DNA from: Oryzisolibacter sp. LB2S | GTDB lineage: Bacteria; Pseudomonadota; Gammaproteobacteria; Burkholderiales; Burkholderiaceae_C | Assembly (NCBI RefSeq): GCF_040732315.1 | Contig: NZ_CP160388.1 | Coordinates: forward strand, 1 to 64,000 | Direction: 5' to 3' | DNA length: 64,000 bases | Shown: positions 39,901 through 47,832 of the stretch, piece by piece | Position numbering within the stretch: the stretch's first letter is position 1 | How the letters are laid out: every line of letters starts with the position of its first letter | Translations under genes and position numbers: made by a program | Notes under the pieces: model-generated | The model's input: only the letters and a program-made list of their open reading frames with translations | What the model was told of the DNA's origin: nothing | The model's database searches: none

Positions 39901-40062
39901 GAAGGCGTGGAAACCGCGGAGCAGCGCGACTGGCTGGCGCGCGCGGGCTGCGAGCTCTACCAGGGCTATCTGTTCGGCAGGCCGCTGCCGCCGCAGGACC
40001 TGGCGCAGTTGCTGCAGGCCCATCTGGGCATGGCCGCCCAAGCTCCCACGGTTATTCCTTGA
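36922..40062 (+). CDS. PAS-GAF-GAF-PAS-GGDEF-EAL cyclic-di-GMP protein
   Basis: 1,046 residues with no clear membrane segment. Order: PAS about 12-135, GAF about 150-310, GAF-like about 318-470, PAS about 480-590, GGDEF about 600-775 (active-site motif LGGDEFVVL near 683) and EAL about 785-1035 (GVEALLRW near 815, DDFGTGYSSLAYL near 935). Both catalytic motifs look complete, so it could make and break cyclic-di-GMP in response to a cytoplasmic signal. It stands alone with 229 bases upstream and an origin-like module downstream. Confidence 0.92.
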   Translation: MTADKGAPPLAERQYRALFTEHPQPMWVCDRDDLCLLAVNHAMARHYGYAVDELLGKDMRLLWHRDEQSVADSAMAMCRDARAGSAATPMATVWHHVHRDGRRMDMEVFVGETEFDGHPAWQILAHDITERNRIEAELARLSRAQRMRNACNQMLVRAGSESELWHAVCELAVHIGGYRMGWVGLARDEATRPIDIVASAGDPGGYIDELRLSWSPHEPGGRGPSATCVRSGRTVIMSNAQYSRVCPDRARGLTRLGCHTIACLPLRNAQQTFGVLCLYAPEVLQLGSQETQLLESMAADLTHGMESLRARAEQQRLQAIMVKVATAVSADTGAAFFEHLAQNMADALGAQTACVVRLQPPVQGRYLHAVTVSHVIDGVAQPPHEYALQGTPSAQLLTKTTLEINDQLARSFPEHQALQRAGMRSYAGRQLCDSDGAPMGMVMVMYREPLAQTPFSASALQIFAVRAASELQRQMDDTRIRQQASLLDKARDAIIVRDLEHRVTFWNAGAERMYGWSRQEVLGRPVIDLLYHDPQDFALATERVLSHGEWSGELLHCTRDGRVIEIEGRWTLVRNEAGEIDSILAINSDIGARKADEREIERLAYFDSLTGLPNRAQFMQRMTRALATAQRRQQGGALLFIDMDNFKTLNDTLGHDQGDLLLQTVAQRLSSCVRDVDTVARLGGDEFVVLIEHIGAQPTTLAENANKVGEKILAALSAPYALTGHQYRSTPSIGIALFDHACPAVGELLKQADLAMYQAKQAGRSTLRFFDPSMQKAVDEHVALEADLRTALSRQEFLLHFQPQVDVHGGILGVEALLRWQHPQRGMVPPAQFIAAAEETGLILPLGRWVLHQACALLASWQAQPALAHLSMAVNVSSRQFRDPCFVDDVARVLAVTGAPAAQLTLELTESLLVEDMDTTIATMQALRAHGVGIALDDFGTGYSSLAYLRRLPLSQLKIDRCFVHDLLNDDSSCAIVRTILALTHSLGLGVIAEGVETAEQRDWLARAGCELYQGYLFGRPLPPQDLAQLLQAHLGMAAQAPTVIP

Positions 40063-40277
40063 AGGTATTTATCAATACATAGTGGTAGTAGTAGAGGCCG
40101 CCCCTTGCTGTGGACAAGCAGCATTTGCGCAACGCCGACAACGACTTGCGACATGGCCAAGGATGTGTGCGGGATGCGGTGCAGGCCGCACCGCCAACGG
40201 GCACAACCTGGGCGCGGTGCCGGCTCGTGTGGACAAGGCGCATCTTGCGCATTCACCATCCCCAGCCTTGTCCACAG
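40051..40277 (+). promoter_or_regulatory. Origin-like DnaA-box module 1
   Basis: Intergenic. An AT-rich stretch (40051-40082) is followed by three TAG triplets (40086-40094), a GC-rich spacer and TGTGGACAA (40109-40117), then a second TGTGGACAA (40228-40236) and an inverted TTGTCCACA (40268-40276). TAG repeats next to a GC patch and a DnaA box are the layout of the bacterial basal unwinding system (DnaA-trio). The same layout with identical spacing is at 49252-49477. TTGTCCACA differs from the consensus TTATCCACA at one base. Confidence 0.6.
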
Positions 40278-40293
40278 CGTGGCGCCTGGGCCG

Positions 40294-40911
40294 TCAGAAG
40301 TGCAGGGCGTAGCGCAGGCGCAGGAAGTTCAGGCCCGGGTTGGGCTCCTTGATTCCGGCGTTGGACACATGCTGCAGGCTCAGCAGCAACTCATGTTGGC
40401 GCCACGTGCCGAGGTTCAGACCCAGGCCCAGATGGGTCGAGAAGTTGAAGCGGGTGCTGAAGGTGCGACGGTTGACAAGGTAACGGCGATTGGCCATGGT
40501 GCCGCCCACACCCAACTCCCAGAACCAGGGCGCATGGCCCTGTTCCGGGCGCAGGCGCAAGGTGGGCACCACGCCCAGCACCCAGCTGTGGCTGTAGCCG
40601 GCCCGTCCATCGAAATGCCAGCGACTCAGATGGAGATCCCAATGCGCGCGCAGCTCGCCATTCCACAAGGGTCTGTGCCAGGCCCCCATGGGCAGGGTGA
40701 TGCCCAGCGTGGGGGCGTCGGTATTGTGGCTGGCGTGACCGACCTGCAGATAGAGCGCCGGGGCATTCGTCAGCTCGTTGGCCGGCTCCTGCGCCATGGC
40801 CGGCGCCATGGCCACCAGCAGGCAGGCGGCGGCGCGCAGGATCGGCCGGCCACTGGCGGGCCCAGGGGACTGGCTGGAGCCGGGCGAAATCAGCGAGATC
40901 GGAAGCCACAT
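40294..40911 (-). CDS. PagL-like lipid A 3-O-deacylase
   Basis: 205 residues from 40911, behind GGAGGG; the frame extends upstream to 40950. A signal sequence (LRAAACLLVAMAPAMAQ) precedes an outer-membrane barrel of amphipathic strands. The C-terminal motif SLQHVSNAGIKEPNPGLNF contains the His, Ser and Glu that form the PagL catalytic site. It removes an acyl chain from lipid A in the outer membrane, altering surface charge and immune recognition. Confidence 0.85.
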   Translation of the reverse strand: MWLPISLISPGSSQSPGPASGRPILRAAACLLVAMAPAMAQEPANELTNAPALYLQVGHASHNTDAPTLGITLPMGAWHRPLWNGELRAHWDLHLSRWHFDGRAGYSHSWVLGVVPTLRLRPEQGHAPWFWELGVGGTMANRRYLVNRRTFSTRFNFSTHLGLGLNLGTWRQHELLLSLQHVSNAGIKEPNPGLNFLRLRYALHF

Positions 40912-40984
40912 GGTATCCCTCCGTGAGTTGCACGCCTGTGCGCGTAACAACTGTAGGGCCCATGTTTTCCCGCTTTTTGTAGGT

Positions 40985-41007
40985 CACGGCCGCATGCTGC
41001 GGCCGTG
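40985..41007 (-). terminator. Hairpin downstream of the Spy-like gene
   Basis: Perfect 10-bp stem CACGGCCGCA / TGCGGCCGTG with a 3-base loop, nine bases past the stop of the Spy-like gene. There is no T run on the minus strand, so termination is uncertain. Confidence 0.5.
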
Positions 41008-41015
41008 GCTCGGGT

Positions 41016-41588
41016 TCACTGCGCGGCCGGTGCCATGGGGCCCGGACCATGGCGGTGCATGCCATGCCGGTGGTCGTGGCGCGGGCCCTTGTGCTCATGC
41101 CAGTGGCCGCCACGCTTGCCCCACATGCGCCCACCCTCGGCATCAAAGGTCTTTTGCTGCGCGGGCGTCAGCTGGGCGTAGAAGGCCTTGACGGCGTCGC
41201 CGCGGCGGTCCATCTCGGCGTCGCGCTGGGCGCGCAGGGCGCGCATGCGGTCGATGCGCTCGGGCGTGGTGAGCTTGTCCATGCCCTGCATGTCCAGGCG
41301 TGCCTGCCTGTTAGGCTTCATGGCCTCCATGAAGCCGGACCAGGCCGGCTCCTGCGCGGGGGTGAGCTGCAGCTTCTGCTTGAAGGCCTCGGCACGCTTT
41401 TGCATGTATTGCTCGCGCTGTTCGGGCGTCATCTGGCGCTGGCGTGGGCGCTGGTCCTGCTCGGCCGCGGGCTTGGCACCCGGAGCGCCGCCGGGCCCGG
41501 GCTGGGCAAAGGCGGGGGCGGCAAGGCCGGCCAGGGCGGCGACCAGGGCGGTGCAGGCGAGGCGTTGGGTGAGGTGCAGTCGGGTCAT
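41016..41588 (-). CDS. Spy/CpxP-type periplasmic protein
   Basis: 190 residues from 41588 (MTRLHLTQRL), behind AAGGAACT; the frame is open upstream to 41726. Signal peptide ending APAFAQ. It carries two LTPAQ motifs (LQLTPAQEPAW, AQLTPAQQKTFD) of the Spy/CpxP chaperone family and a histidine-rich tail (HWHEHKGPRHDHRHGMHRHG) that may bind metal. Periplasmic stress or metal-response role inferred. Confidence 0.8.
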   Translation of the reverse strand: MTRLHLTQRLACTALVAALAGLAAPAFAQPGPGGAPGAKPAAEQDQRPRQRQMTPEQREQYMQKRAEAFKQKLQLTPAQEPAWSGFMEAMKPNRQARLDMQGMDKLTTPERIDRMRALRAQRDAEMDRRGDAVKAFYAQLTPAQQKTFDAEGGRMWGKRGGHWHEHKGPRHDHRHGMHRHGPGPMAPAAQ

Positions 41589-41732
41589 GCGGAGTTCCTT
41601 TCTTGCGTGACAAAAACCATGGCCGCTACTGTGGGCCGCGCATGTATCGCCGCCATGTGGCAACGCTGCGGCTGTGTAAAGTTCTGCCCGGCGGCGCGTG
41701 GCGCGCGCCACCTTTTTATGCATCAAACATGC

Positions 41733-41772
41733 CTGTAGCGCCCGTCCATAAAGCGCTGACAGCTATCAAAAC
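41733..41772 (+). repeat. Dispersed hairpin-plus-CAGCTAT repeat, copy 5
   Basis: GTAGCGCCCGTCCATAAAGC then GCTGACAGCTATCAAAA. It ends 12 bases before the rdgC start, with the tail towards rdgC, and so forms much of the rdgC leader. Confidence 0.8.
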
Positions 41773-41784
41773 AGGAATCATCAA

Positions 41785-42765
41785 TTGTTCAAGAATCTCA
41801 TCGTCTACCGCATTGCCCCCGGCTGGCAGGCCGACCTGACCGCGCTCGAGGAGGCGCTGGCCAGGACGCCGTTCCAGGAATGCGGCGCCACGCAGGAACA
41901 ATCGAGCGGCTGGGTGCCGCCGCGCGGCGAGGCCCATGGCCCGCTGGCCGAGAGCGTGGGCGGGCAGTGGATTCTGCGTTTCATGACCGAGGCCAAGATG
42001 CTCCCGGCCACGGTGCTCGCGCGCAAGGTCAAGGAAAAGGCTGCGCAGATCGAGCAGCAGACCGGCCGCAAGCCCGGCAAGAAGGAAACCAAGGAATTGA
42101 AGGACGAGGCCAAGCTCGACCTGCTGCCCATGGCCTTCACCAAACAGGGCTCGACCTGGGTCTGGATCGACCGCGAGGCGGGCCTGCTGGTGCTCGACAC
42201 CGGCGCCCAGGGCCGTGCCGACGAGATCACCAGCCTGCTCGTGGAGCAGCTGCCCGGCCTGTCGCTGGCCCTTCTGGACACGCAGACCAGCCCGCAGGCG
42301 GCCATGGCCCATTGGCTCACGCAGCAGGAGGCGCCCGCGGGCTTTTCCATCGACCGCGAGTGCGAGCTCAAGGCCGCGGACGAGACCAAGGCCGTGGTGC
42401 GCTACGCGCGCCACCCGCTCGACATCGAAGAGGTGCAGGCCCATATCCAGGCCGGCAAGCTGCCGACCAAGCTGGCCATGAGCTGGGACGACCGCGTCTC
42501 CTTCGTGCTCACCGAGGGCCTGCAGATCAAGAAGCTGGCCTTCCAGGACACGGTGTTCGAGGGCCAGACGCAGGACGACGCGGGCTTTGACGCCGACGTG
42601 GCCATTGCCACGGGCGAACTGTGCAAGCTCATCCCCGACCTGATCGCCGCACTGGGCGGGGAAGGGCGCAGCGACATGGGTGCCTCTGCACCAGCCGCCA
42701 CAGCCGCGGCCACGGGCGCGTTGCACGCGCCGGCCGCCGGCCCGGACGACGACGCGCCGTTCTGA
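41785..42765 (+). CDS. rdgC: Recombination-associated protein RdgC
   Basis: 326 residues. RdgC forms a ring around DNA and restrains RecA. Family segments are MFKNLIVYRI at the start, GWVPPRGEAHGPLAESVGGQ, LLPMAFTK and the C-terminal SWDDRVSFVLTEGLQIKKLA. The start codon is TTG at 41785, with AGGA upstream, and the exact N-terminus MFKNL supports it. The C-terminus carries an Ala-rich acidic tail (PDDDAPF). Confidence 0.95.
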   Translation: MFKNLIVYRIAPGWQADLTALEEALARTPFQECGATQEQSSGWVPPRGEAHGPLAESVGGQWILRFMTEAKMLPATVLARKVKEKAAQIEQQTGRKPGKKETKELKDEAKLDLLPMAFTKQGSTWVWIDREAGLLVLDTGAQGRADEITSLLVEQLPGLSLALLDTQTSPQAAMAHWLTQQEAPAGFSIDRECELKAADETKAVVRYARHPLDIEEVQAHIQAGKLPTKLAMSWDDRVSFVLTEGLQIKKLAFQDTVFEGQTQDDAGFDADVAIATGELCKLIPDLIAALGGEGRSDMGASAPAATAAATGALHAPAAGPDDDAPF

Positions 42766-42777
42766 CGCCGAAATGCA

Positions 42778-42815
42778 CAACGGCCCAGGCCGCCACTTGG
42801 GCGCCTGGGCCGTTG
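42778..42815. terminator. Bidirectional-type hairpin between rdgC and dctA
   Basis: Perfect 13-bp stem CAACGGCCCAGGC / GCCTGGGCCGTTG between two convergent genes. No strong T run follows. It probably serves the ends of both transcripts. Confidence 0.65.
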
Positions 42816-42842
42816 CCTTGATGCCGGGGCGGCCTTGGCGCC

Positions 42843-44165
42843 TCAGCCCGCCAGCGCCTCGGGCGCGGTTCTTGCGCCCTCACCATTGAGGGCGGCGTGC
42901 AGGCGCTCATGGTCCAGCGCCTTTTCCCAGCGCGAGACGACGACCGTGGCCACGGCGTTGCCGATGAAGTTGGTCAGCGAGCGGCACTCGCTCATGAAGC
43001 GGTCCACGCCCAGGATCAGCGCCATGCCGGCCACGGGCACCTCGGGCACCACGGCCAGTGTCGCCGCCAGCGTGATGAAGCCCGCGCCCGTGACGCCCGC
43101 AGCGCCCTTGGAGCTGAGCATGGCCACGAGCAGCAGCGCAATCTGGTGGCCCAGCGTCAGATCGGTATCGGTCGCCTGGGCGATGAACAGCGCGGCCAGC
43201 GTCATGTAGATGTTGGTGCCGTCGAGGTTGAACGAGTAGCCCGTGGGCACGACCAGGCCGACGACGGACTTGGCGCAGCCGGCCTTCTCCATCTTGTGCA
43301 TCAGCGAGGGCAGGGCGGACTCGGACGAGGAGGTGCCCAGCACCAGCAGCAGCTCGTCCTTGAGGTAGCGGATCAGCTTGATGACCGAGAAGCCGCACAG
43401 GCGCGCCACGGCGCCCAGGATCACGAGCACGAACACGGCCGAGGTGATGTAGAAGGTCAGCACCAGCTCGGCCAGATTCACCAGCGAGCCCAGGCCGAAC
43501 TTGCCGATGGTGAAGGCCATGGCGCCGAACGCGCCGATGGGGGCGGCCTTCATGACGATGTTCACGAGCTTGAACACGGGCCGGGTGAGCCCGTCGAGAA
43601 AGTCCACGATGGGCCGGCCGGCGTCGCCCACCATGGCCAGCGACACGCCGAACAGCACCGACACCAGCAGCACCTGCAGGATGTTGTCGCCCACGAAGGG
43701 GCTGATCAGCGTCTTGGGGATGATGTCCATGACGAAGCCGGTGAGCGTCATCTCGTGCGACTTGGCGACATAGCCCTTGACGGCGCTCTGGTCCAGGTCG
43801 GCCACGTTGATGTGCATGCCGGTGCCCGGCTGCATCACGTTGGCCACCACCAGGCCGACCACCAGCGCCAGCGTGGAGAAGGTCAGGAAGTAGGCCATGG
43901 CCTTGCCGAACACGCGGCCCACGGCGCTCAGGTGGCTCATGCCGGAGATGCCGGTGACGATGGTCAGAAAGATCACCGGCGCGATGATCATCTTGATGAG
44001 CTTGATGAAGGCGTCGCCAAACGGCTTCATCGCGGCGCCGTAGGCGGGCTCGAAATGGCCCAGCAGCACGCCGACGACGATGGCGAACACCACCTGGAAA
44101 TACAGTTGACGGTAGAAGGGCGGGCGTTCGGGCGCGGCGGTCTCTGACAAGGGCAGGGCGTGCAT
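42843..44165 (-). CDS. dctA: C4-dicarboxylate/proton-sodium symporter DctA
   Basis: 440 residues, DAACS family. Membrane segments throughout; motifs are [20 protein letters not shown], the serine-rich loop [36 protein letters not shown] and [19 protein letters not shown]. Imports succinate, fumarate and malate. It diverges from a hybrid sensor kinase gene 111 bases away, and a LuxR-type regulator follows, so dicarboxylate control of dctA by this pair is likely. Confidence 0.95.
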   Translation of the reverse strand: MHALPLSETAAPERPPFYRQLYFQVVFAIVVGVLLGHFEPAYGAAMKPFGDAFIKLIKMIIAPVIFLTIVTGISGMSHLSAVGRVFGKAMAYFLTFSTLALVVGLVVANVMQPGTGMHINVADLDQSAVKGYVAKSHEMTLTGFVMDIIPKTLISPFVGDNILQVLLVSVLFGVSLAMVGDAGRPIVDFLDGLTRPVFKLVNIVMKAAPIGAFGAMAFTIGKFGLGSLVNLAELVLTFYITSAVFVLVILGAVARLCGFSVIKLIRYLKDELLLVLGTSSSESALPSLMHKMEKAGCAKSVVGLVVPTGYSFNLDGTNIYMTLAALFIAQATDTDLTLGHQIALLLVAMLSSKGAAGVTGAGFITLAATLAVVPEVPVAGMALILGVDRFMSECRSLTNFIGNAVATVVVSRWEKALDHERLHAALNGEGARTAPEALAG

Positions 44166-44276
44166 TGCGGGTCTCCAGAAAAGGACGCGCTCGGGTGGCG
44201 CATCATGGCGGCCGCAATTGAACCGCGCCCGCCCGCTCTTGCCGATAACCTATTGGTATTAGCCGACGCCCCGCAC

Positions 44277-46952
44277 ATGGCCATCCAGCACCGCACTTTC
44301 ACCCTCACGAGCAAGCGCCGGCGCCTGCTGTGGACGGTGCTGGCCGTGCTCGCGGGCATGGTCTGCTGCATGCTGCTGGCCGGCCATCTGGCCGAGCGGC
44401 GCGCGCTGCACCAGGAAAGCCGCGACGTGCAGCGCCAGCTCACGCTCTACGGCCAGACCATGGCCCAGCGCATAGACCGCTTTCGCACCCTGCCCGAGGT
44501 GCTGGCGCTGGACCCGCAGCTGCGCGACGCGCTCTCGCACCCGCTCACGGCGGCGCAGACACTGGCCATCAACCGCAAGCTCGAACAGGCCAACGGCGCC
44601 AGCCAGTCATCGACGCTGACGCTGATCGACCGCCAGGGCCGGGCCATCGCCGCGAGCAACTGGCGCGCCGAGCACAGCAACGTGGGCGAGAACTACGCCT
44701 TCCGTCCCTATGTGCAGCAGGCGCTGACGCAGGGCCAGGGGCGCTTCTACGGCATAGGGATGACCACGGGCGAGCCGGGATACTTCCTCTCCACCGCCAT
44801 CCGCGACGAGCAGGGCCACACCCTGGGCCTGGTGGCGATCAAGATCGCGCTGTCCGAGCTCGAGCATGAATGGCTCATCAGCCCCGACATCGTGCTCGCC
44901 TCGGACGCGCATGGCGTGATCTTTCTGGCCAGCCGCGACGCCTGGCGCTACCGCCTGCTCGCGCCGCTGGACGAGCAGGGCCGCGAAGAGCTGTCCGCCA
45001 CGCGCCAGTATGCGGACCAGCCGCTTGTGCCGCTCTCCTACCGCAGCGAGCGGCCGCTCTCCGACGGCGCCATGCTCGTGCGCCTGCACGACCCCGCCGA
45101 GCCCCAGCCCCTGCTGTGGCAGACCCTGGCCCTGCCCGGCAGCGACTGGAAGCTGCACCTGCTGCACAGCACGCGCGCCGTGGCCGAGGCCGGGCGGCTG
45201 GCCGCCATCGCCGCCGCGGCCCTGTGGCTGGCCCTGTCGCTGCTGGTGCTGTTCGTGCGCCAGCGCCAGCGCCTGACGCGCGTGCGCATGCAGAGCCGTC
45301 AGGAGCTCGAGACCGTGCTCCAGCAGCATGCCCAGGAGCTGCGCACGGCGCAGGACGCCATCGTGCAGGCCGCGCGCGCGGCCGAAACCGGGCTGTCGCG
45401 CAGCCTGCAGCACCTGCCCCAGGGCGTGGTGGTGATAGACCGCGATCTGAACCTCGTCGCCTGGAACTCGCGCTATGTGGAACTGTTTCGCTTTCCGGCC
45501 GAGCTCCTGCGCGTGGGCGCACCCGTGGAGGCCCTGCTGCGCCACAACGCGCGCCGCGGCCTGCTTGGCCCCGGGCCGACCGAGGACGCCATCGAGCGGC
45601 GCCTGCGCCACCTGCGCGAGGGCACGCCCCATCTGCACGAGAGCGCCAAGGGCGACGGCCAGGTGCTGGAGATACGCGGCAACCCGCTGCCCGATGGCGG
45701 CTTCGTCACGAGCTACGCCGACATCACCAGCTACAAGAACGCCGCGCGCGAGCTGCGCTCGCTGGCCGATGCGCTGGAGCTGCGCATCGCCGAGCGCACG
45801 CGTGACCTGGACGCCGCGCGGCGCGAGGCCGAGCAGGCCAACCGCTACAAGACGCGCTTCGTCGCCGCCGCCGTGCACGACCTGCTGCAGCCGCTGAACG
45901 CCGCGCGCATGTTCAGCTCACTGTTGCGCAACCACCTGCACGACGAGGCCGGGCGCCGCGTGGCCGACAGCATCGACGGCGCGCTGGCCGCGCAGGACGG
46001 CATCCTCAACAGCCTGCTGGACATCTCGCGCATGGAGTCGGGCCAGCTCGAGGTGCATGTGCGCGACTTCGCGATAGGGCCCTTGCTCCAGGTCTTGCAG
46101 CACAACTTCGGCATCATCGCCGCGAGCCGCGGCCTGCGCCTGACGACCGTGGGCTCGCGCTGCGTGGTGCGCAGCGACGAGGCGCTCCTGCGCCGCATCC
46201 TGCAGAACCTGCTGTCCAACGCCATCCGCTACACGCCGCACGGCCGCGTGCTGCTGGGCTGCCGGCGCCAGGGCCGGCAGCTGCGCATCGAGGTGCACGA
46301 CCAGGGCCCGGGCATTCCCGAGAGCCTGCAGCGCGAAATCTTCGAGGAGTTCCGCCGCCTCGGCGAGGGCCATGACCAGGACAAGGGCGCGGGCCTGGGC
46401 CTGGCCATCGTCGAGCGCCTGGGCCGGCTGCTGGGCCACGAGATCGGCCTGCGCTCGGAGCTCGGACGCGGCAGCCGGTTCTGGGTCTGCGTGCCGCTGG
46501 TCGATGGCGCGCCCGATGCCGCCGATGCGCCGGCCCAGGCCGCGGCCAGCCCCGCGGCGGACGACCGGCCGCTTGCGGGCAGCAGCGCCTGGTACATCGA
46601 CGACGACGCGCCCAGCTGCGAGGCCACGGGCGCGCTGCTGCGCCGCTGGGGCTGCGACGTGGCCCTGGCCGGCGGCCCCCAGGCGGCGCTGGACCTCGCT
46701 GCGCCGGGCCAGGCGCCGCAGCTGGTGCTGCTCGATGTGCGCATGGGCCCGTTCCACGGCCCCGAGCTCTACGAGCGGCTGTGCGCCCTCTGGGGCCAGC
46801 AGCCGCCGGTGGTGCTGGTCACGGCCGAGCGCGACCCGGCCCTGCGCCGCCAGGCGGCCGAGCGCGGCTGGGCCCTGCTGCTCAAGCCCGTGCGCCCGGC
46901 GGCGCTGCGCGCGCTGGTCAGCCAGCTGTTGTTGCGCCAGAGCGGCGCGTAG
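44277..46952 (+). CDS. Hybrid sensor histidine kinase (DctS-like periplasmic sensor)
   Basis: 891 residues from 44277 (MAIQHRTFTLTSKRRRLL); in-frame starts upstream at 44205 and 44160 are possible. Transmembrane helix about 18-38, periplasmic sensor domain to about 305, second transmembrane helix (LAAIAAAALWLALSLLVLFV), PAS domain around 370-475, HisKA with phospho-acceptor His near 534 (AAAVHDLLQPLNAARMF), HATPase (NLLSNAIRYTPHG, DQGPGIPE, KGAGLGLAIV), and a C-terminal receiver domain with Asp near 820 (LVLLDVRMGP). It probably signals to the LuxR-type regulator at 47777. Confidence 0.9.
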   Translation: MAIQHRTFTLTSKRRRLLWTVLAVLAGMVCCMLLAGHLAERRALHQESRDVQRQLTLYGQTMAQRIDRFRTLPEVLALDPQLRDALSHPLTAAQTLAINRKLEQANGASQSSTLTLIDRQGRAIAASNWRAEHSNVGENYAFRPYVQQALTQGQGRFYGIGMTTGEPGYFLSTAIRDEQGHTLGLVAIKIALSELEHEWLISPDIVLASDAHGVIFLASRDAWRYRLLAPLDEQGREELSATRQYADQPLVPLSYRSERPLSDGAMLVRLHDPAEPQPLLWQTLALPGSDWKLHLLHSTRAVAEAGRLAAIAAAALWLALSLLVLFVRQRQRLTRVRMQSRQELETVLQQHAQELRTAQDAIVQAARAAETGLSRSLQHLPQGVVVIDRDLNLVAWNSRYVELFRFPAELLRVGAPVEALLRHNARRGLLGPGPTEDAIERRLRHLREGTPHLHESAKGDGQVLEIRGNPLPDGGFVTSYADITSYKNAARELRSLADALELRIAERTRDLDAARREAEQANRYKTRFVAAAVHDLLQPLNAARMFSSLLRNHLHDEAGRRVADSIDGALAAQDGILNSLLDISRMESGQLEVHVRDFAIGPLLQVLQHNFGIIAASRGLRLTTVGSRCVVRSDEALLRRILQNLLSNAIRYTPHGRVLLGCRRQGRQLRIEVHDQGPGIPESLQREIFEEFRRLGEGHDQDKGAGLGLAIVERLGRLLGHEIGLRSELGRGSRFWVCVPLVDGAPDAADAPAQAAASPAADDRPLAGSSAWYIDDDAPSCEATGALLRRWGCDVALAGGPQAALDLAAPGQAPQLVLLDVRMGPFHGPELYERLCALWGQQPPVVLVTAERDPALRRQAAERGWALLLKPVRPAALRALVSQLLLRQSGA

Positions 46953-46992
46953 CCGTGCTGGCGCGCAAGGCCTGCCCGGTGCCGGTATTCAC

Positions 46993-47098
46993 TCCCTCGC
47001 CCCCTTGGGGGAGAGGGCGGGGGTGAGGGGGTGGCGCAAGCCCCGCGCCCGCCAGCAAGCACCCTCACCCCGGCCCTCTCCCGCCAGCGGGAGAGGGA
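46993..47098. repeat. Inverted pair of GGGAGAGGG-type REP units
   Basis: Two related GC-rich units in opposite orientation: 46993-47030 (GAGAGGGCGGGGGTGAGGG) and 47061-47098 (CCCTCACCCCGGCCCTCTC). Such CTCTCCC...GGGTGAGGG palindromes are common extragenic repeats in proteobacteria. The pair lies between two convergent genes and may also act as a transcription barrier. Confidence 0.75.
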
Positions 47099-47129
47099 GC
47101 AAGCGCCGCTGCGGTTGCACAACACCAGG

Positions 47130-47777
47130 TCAATCGGCGCCCGCCTCCTGCTCCGGCTCCAGGCTCTTGACCAGCACGGCGGCCTGGGTGCGGCTGTAGC
47201 ACTCGAGCTTCTTGAGGATGGCCGTCACATGCACCTTGACGGTGTTCTCGGCCAGGCCAAGCTCGTGCGCGATCTGCTTGTTCAGCAGCCCGTCGGCCAG
47301 GCACAGCAGCACGCGGAACTGCTGCGGCGTCAGGCGCGCCAGGCGCGCGGCCAGCGCCGCGTCGGCCTCGGAATGCTCGGCCGCCATGGCCGGGAACCAG
47401 CTGCCGCCGTCGAGCACCGTCTCGATCGCCGCCGCCATGTCCTCGGCCGCGGCCGACTTCGGGATGAAGCCCGCCGCGCCGAACTGCTGGGCGCGGCGGA
47501 TCACGCGCGGATGGTCGTTGGAGGAGATCACCACCACCGGCACCTGCGGGTATTCGCCGCGCACATGCAGGAGCGCCGAGAAGCCGCGCGCGCCCGGCAT
47601 GGCCAGGTCCAGCAGCACCAGCTCCACCTCGGCGTGCTCGGCCAGCGCCTGGCCGAGCGTGGTGGCGCTCGCGGCCTCGAGCGTGGCGTAGGCGGCAAAG
47701 CGCTCGCGCAGCAGCTGGATCAGCGCGGCGCGAAACAGCGGGTGGTCATCGGCAACGAGCAGGGCAGGGGCGGACAT
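47130..47777 (-). CDS. LuxR/NarL-type response regulator
   Basis: 215 residues from 47777 (MSAPALLVADDHPLF); the frame extends far upstream antisense to the next gene, without similarity. The receiver domain has acidic pair ADDH and phospho-acceptor Asp57 in LVLLDLAMPG, and Lys in GFIPKSA. The C-terminal LuxR helix-turn-helix reads LTPQQFRVLLCLADGLLNKQ and LAENTVKVHVTAILKKLE. Adjacent to the hybrid kinase and close to dctA, its probable target. Confidence 0.92.
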   Translation of the reverse strand: MSAPALLVADDHPLFRAALIQLLRERFAAYATLEAASATTLGQALAEHAEVELVLLDLAMPGARGFSALLHVRGEYPQVPVVVISSNDHPRVIRRAQQFGAAGFIPKSAAAEDMAAAIETVLDGGSWFPAMAAEHSEADAALAARLARLTPQQFRVLLCLADGLLNKQIAHELGLAENTVKVHVTAILKKLECYSRTQAAVLVKSLEPEQEAGAD

Positions 47778-47832
47778 GGGCCGCAGTCTGCCACGGCCTG
47801 CGGGCGCCGCCGCACCATTACCATCGTGCGCC

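Noticed and set aside
40052..40275. Short minus-strand frames over origin-like module 1 (and the similar one at 49246-49482)
   Set aside because: They share the peptide LSTARGGLYYY only because they read through the conserved DnaA-box/TAG region; the conservation is at DNA level, so not annotated as genes.
44246..44259. Possible operator ACCTATTGGT between dctA and the sensor kinase
   Set aside because: The arms are only three bases and the centre is not symmetric, too weak to call an operator.
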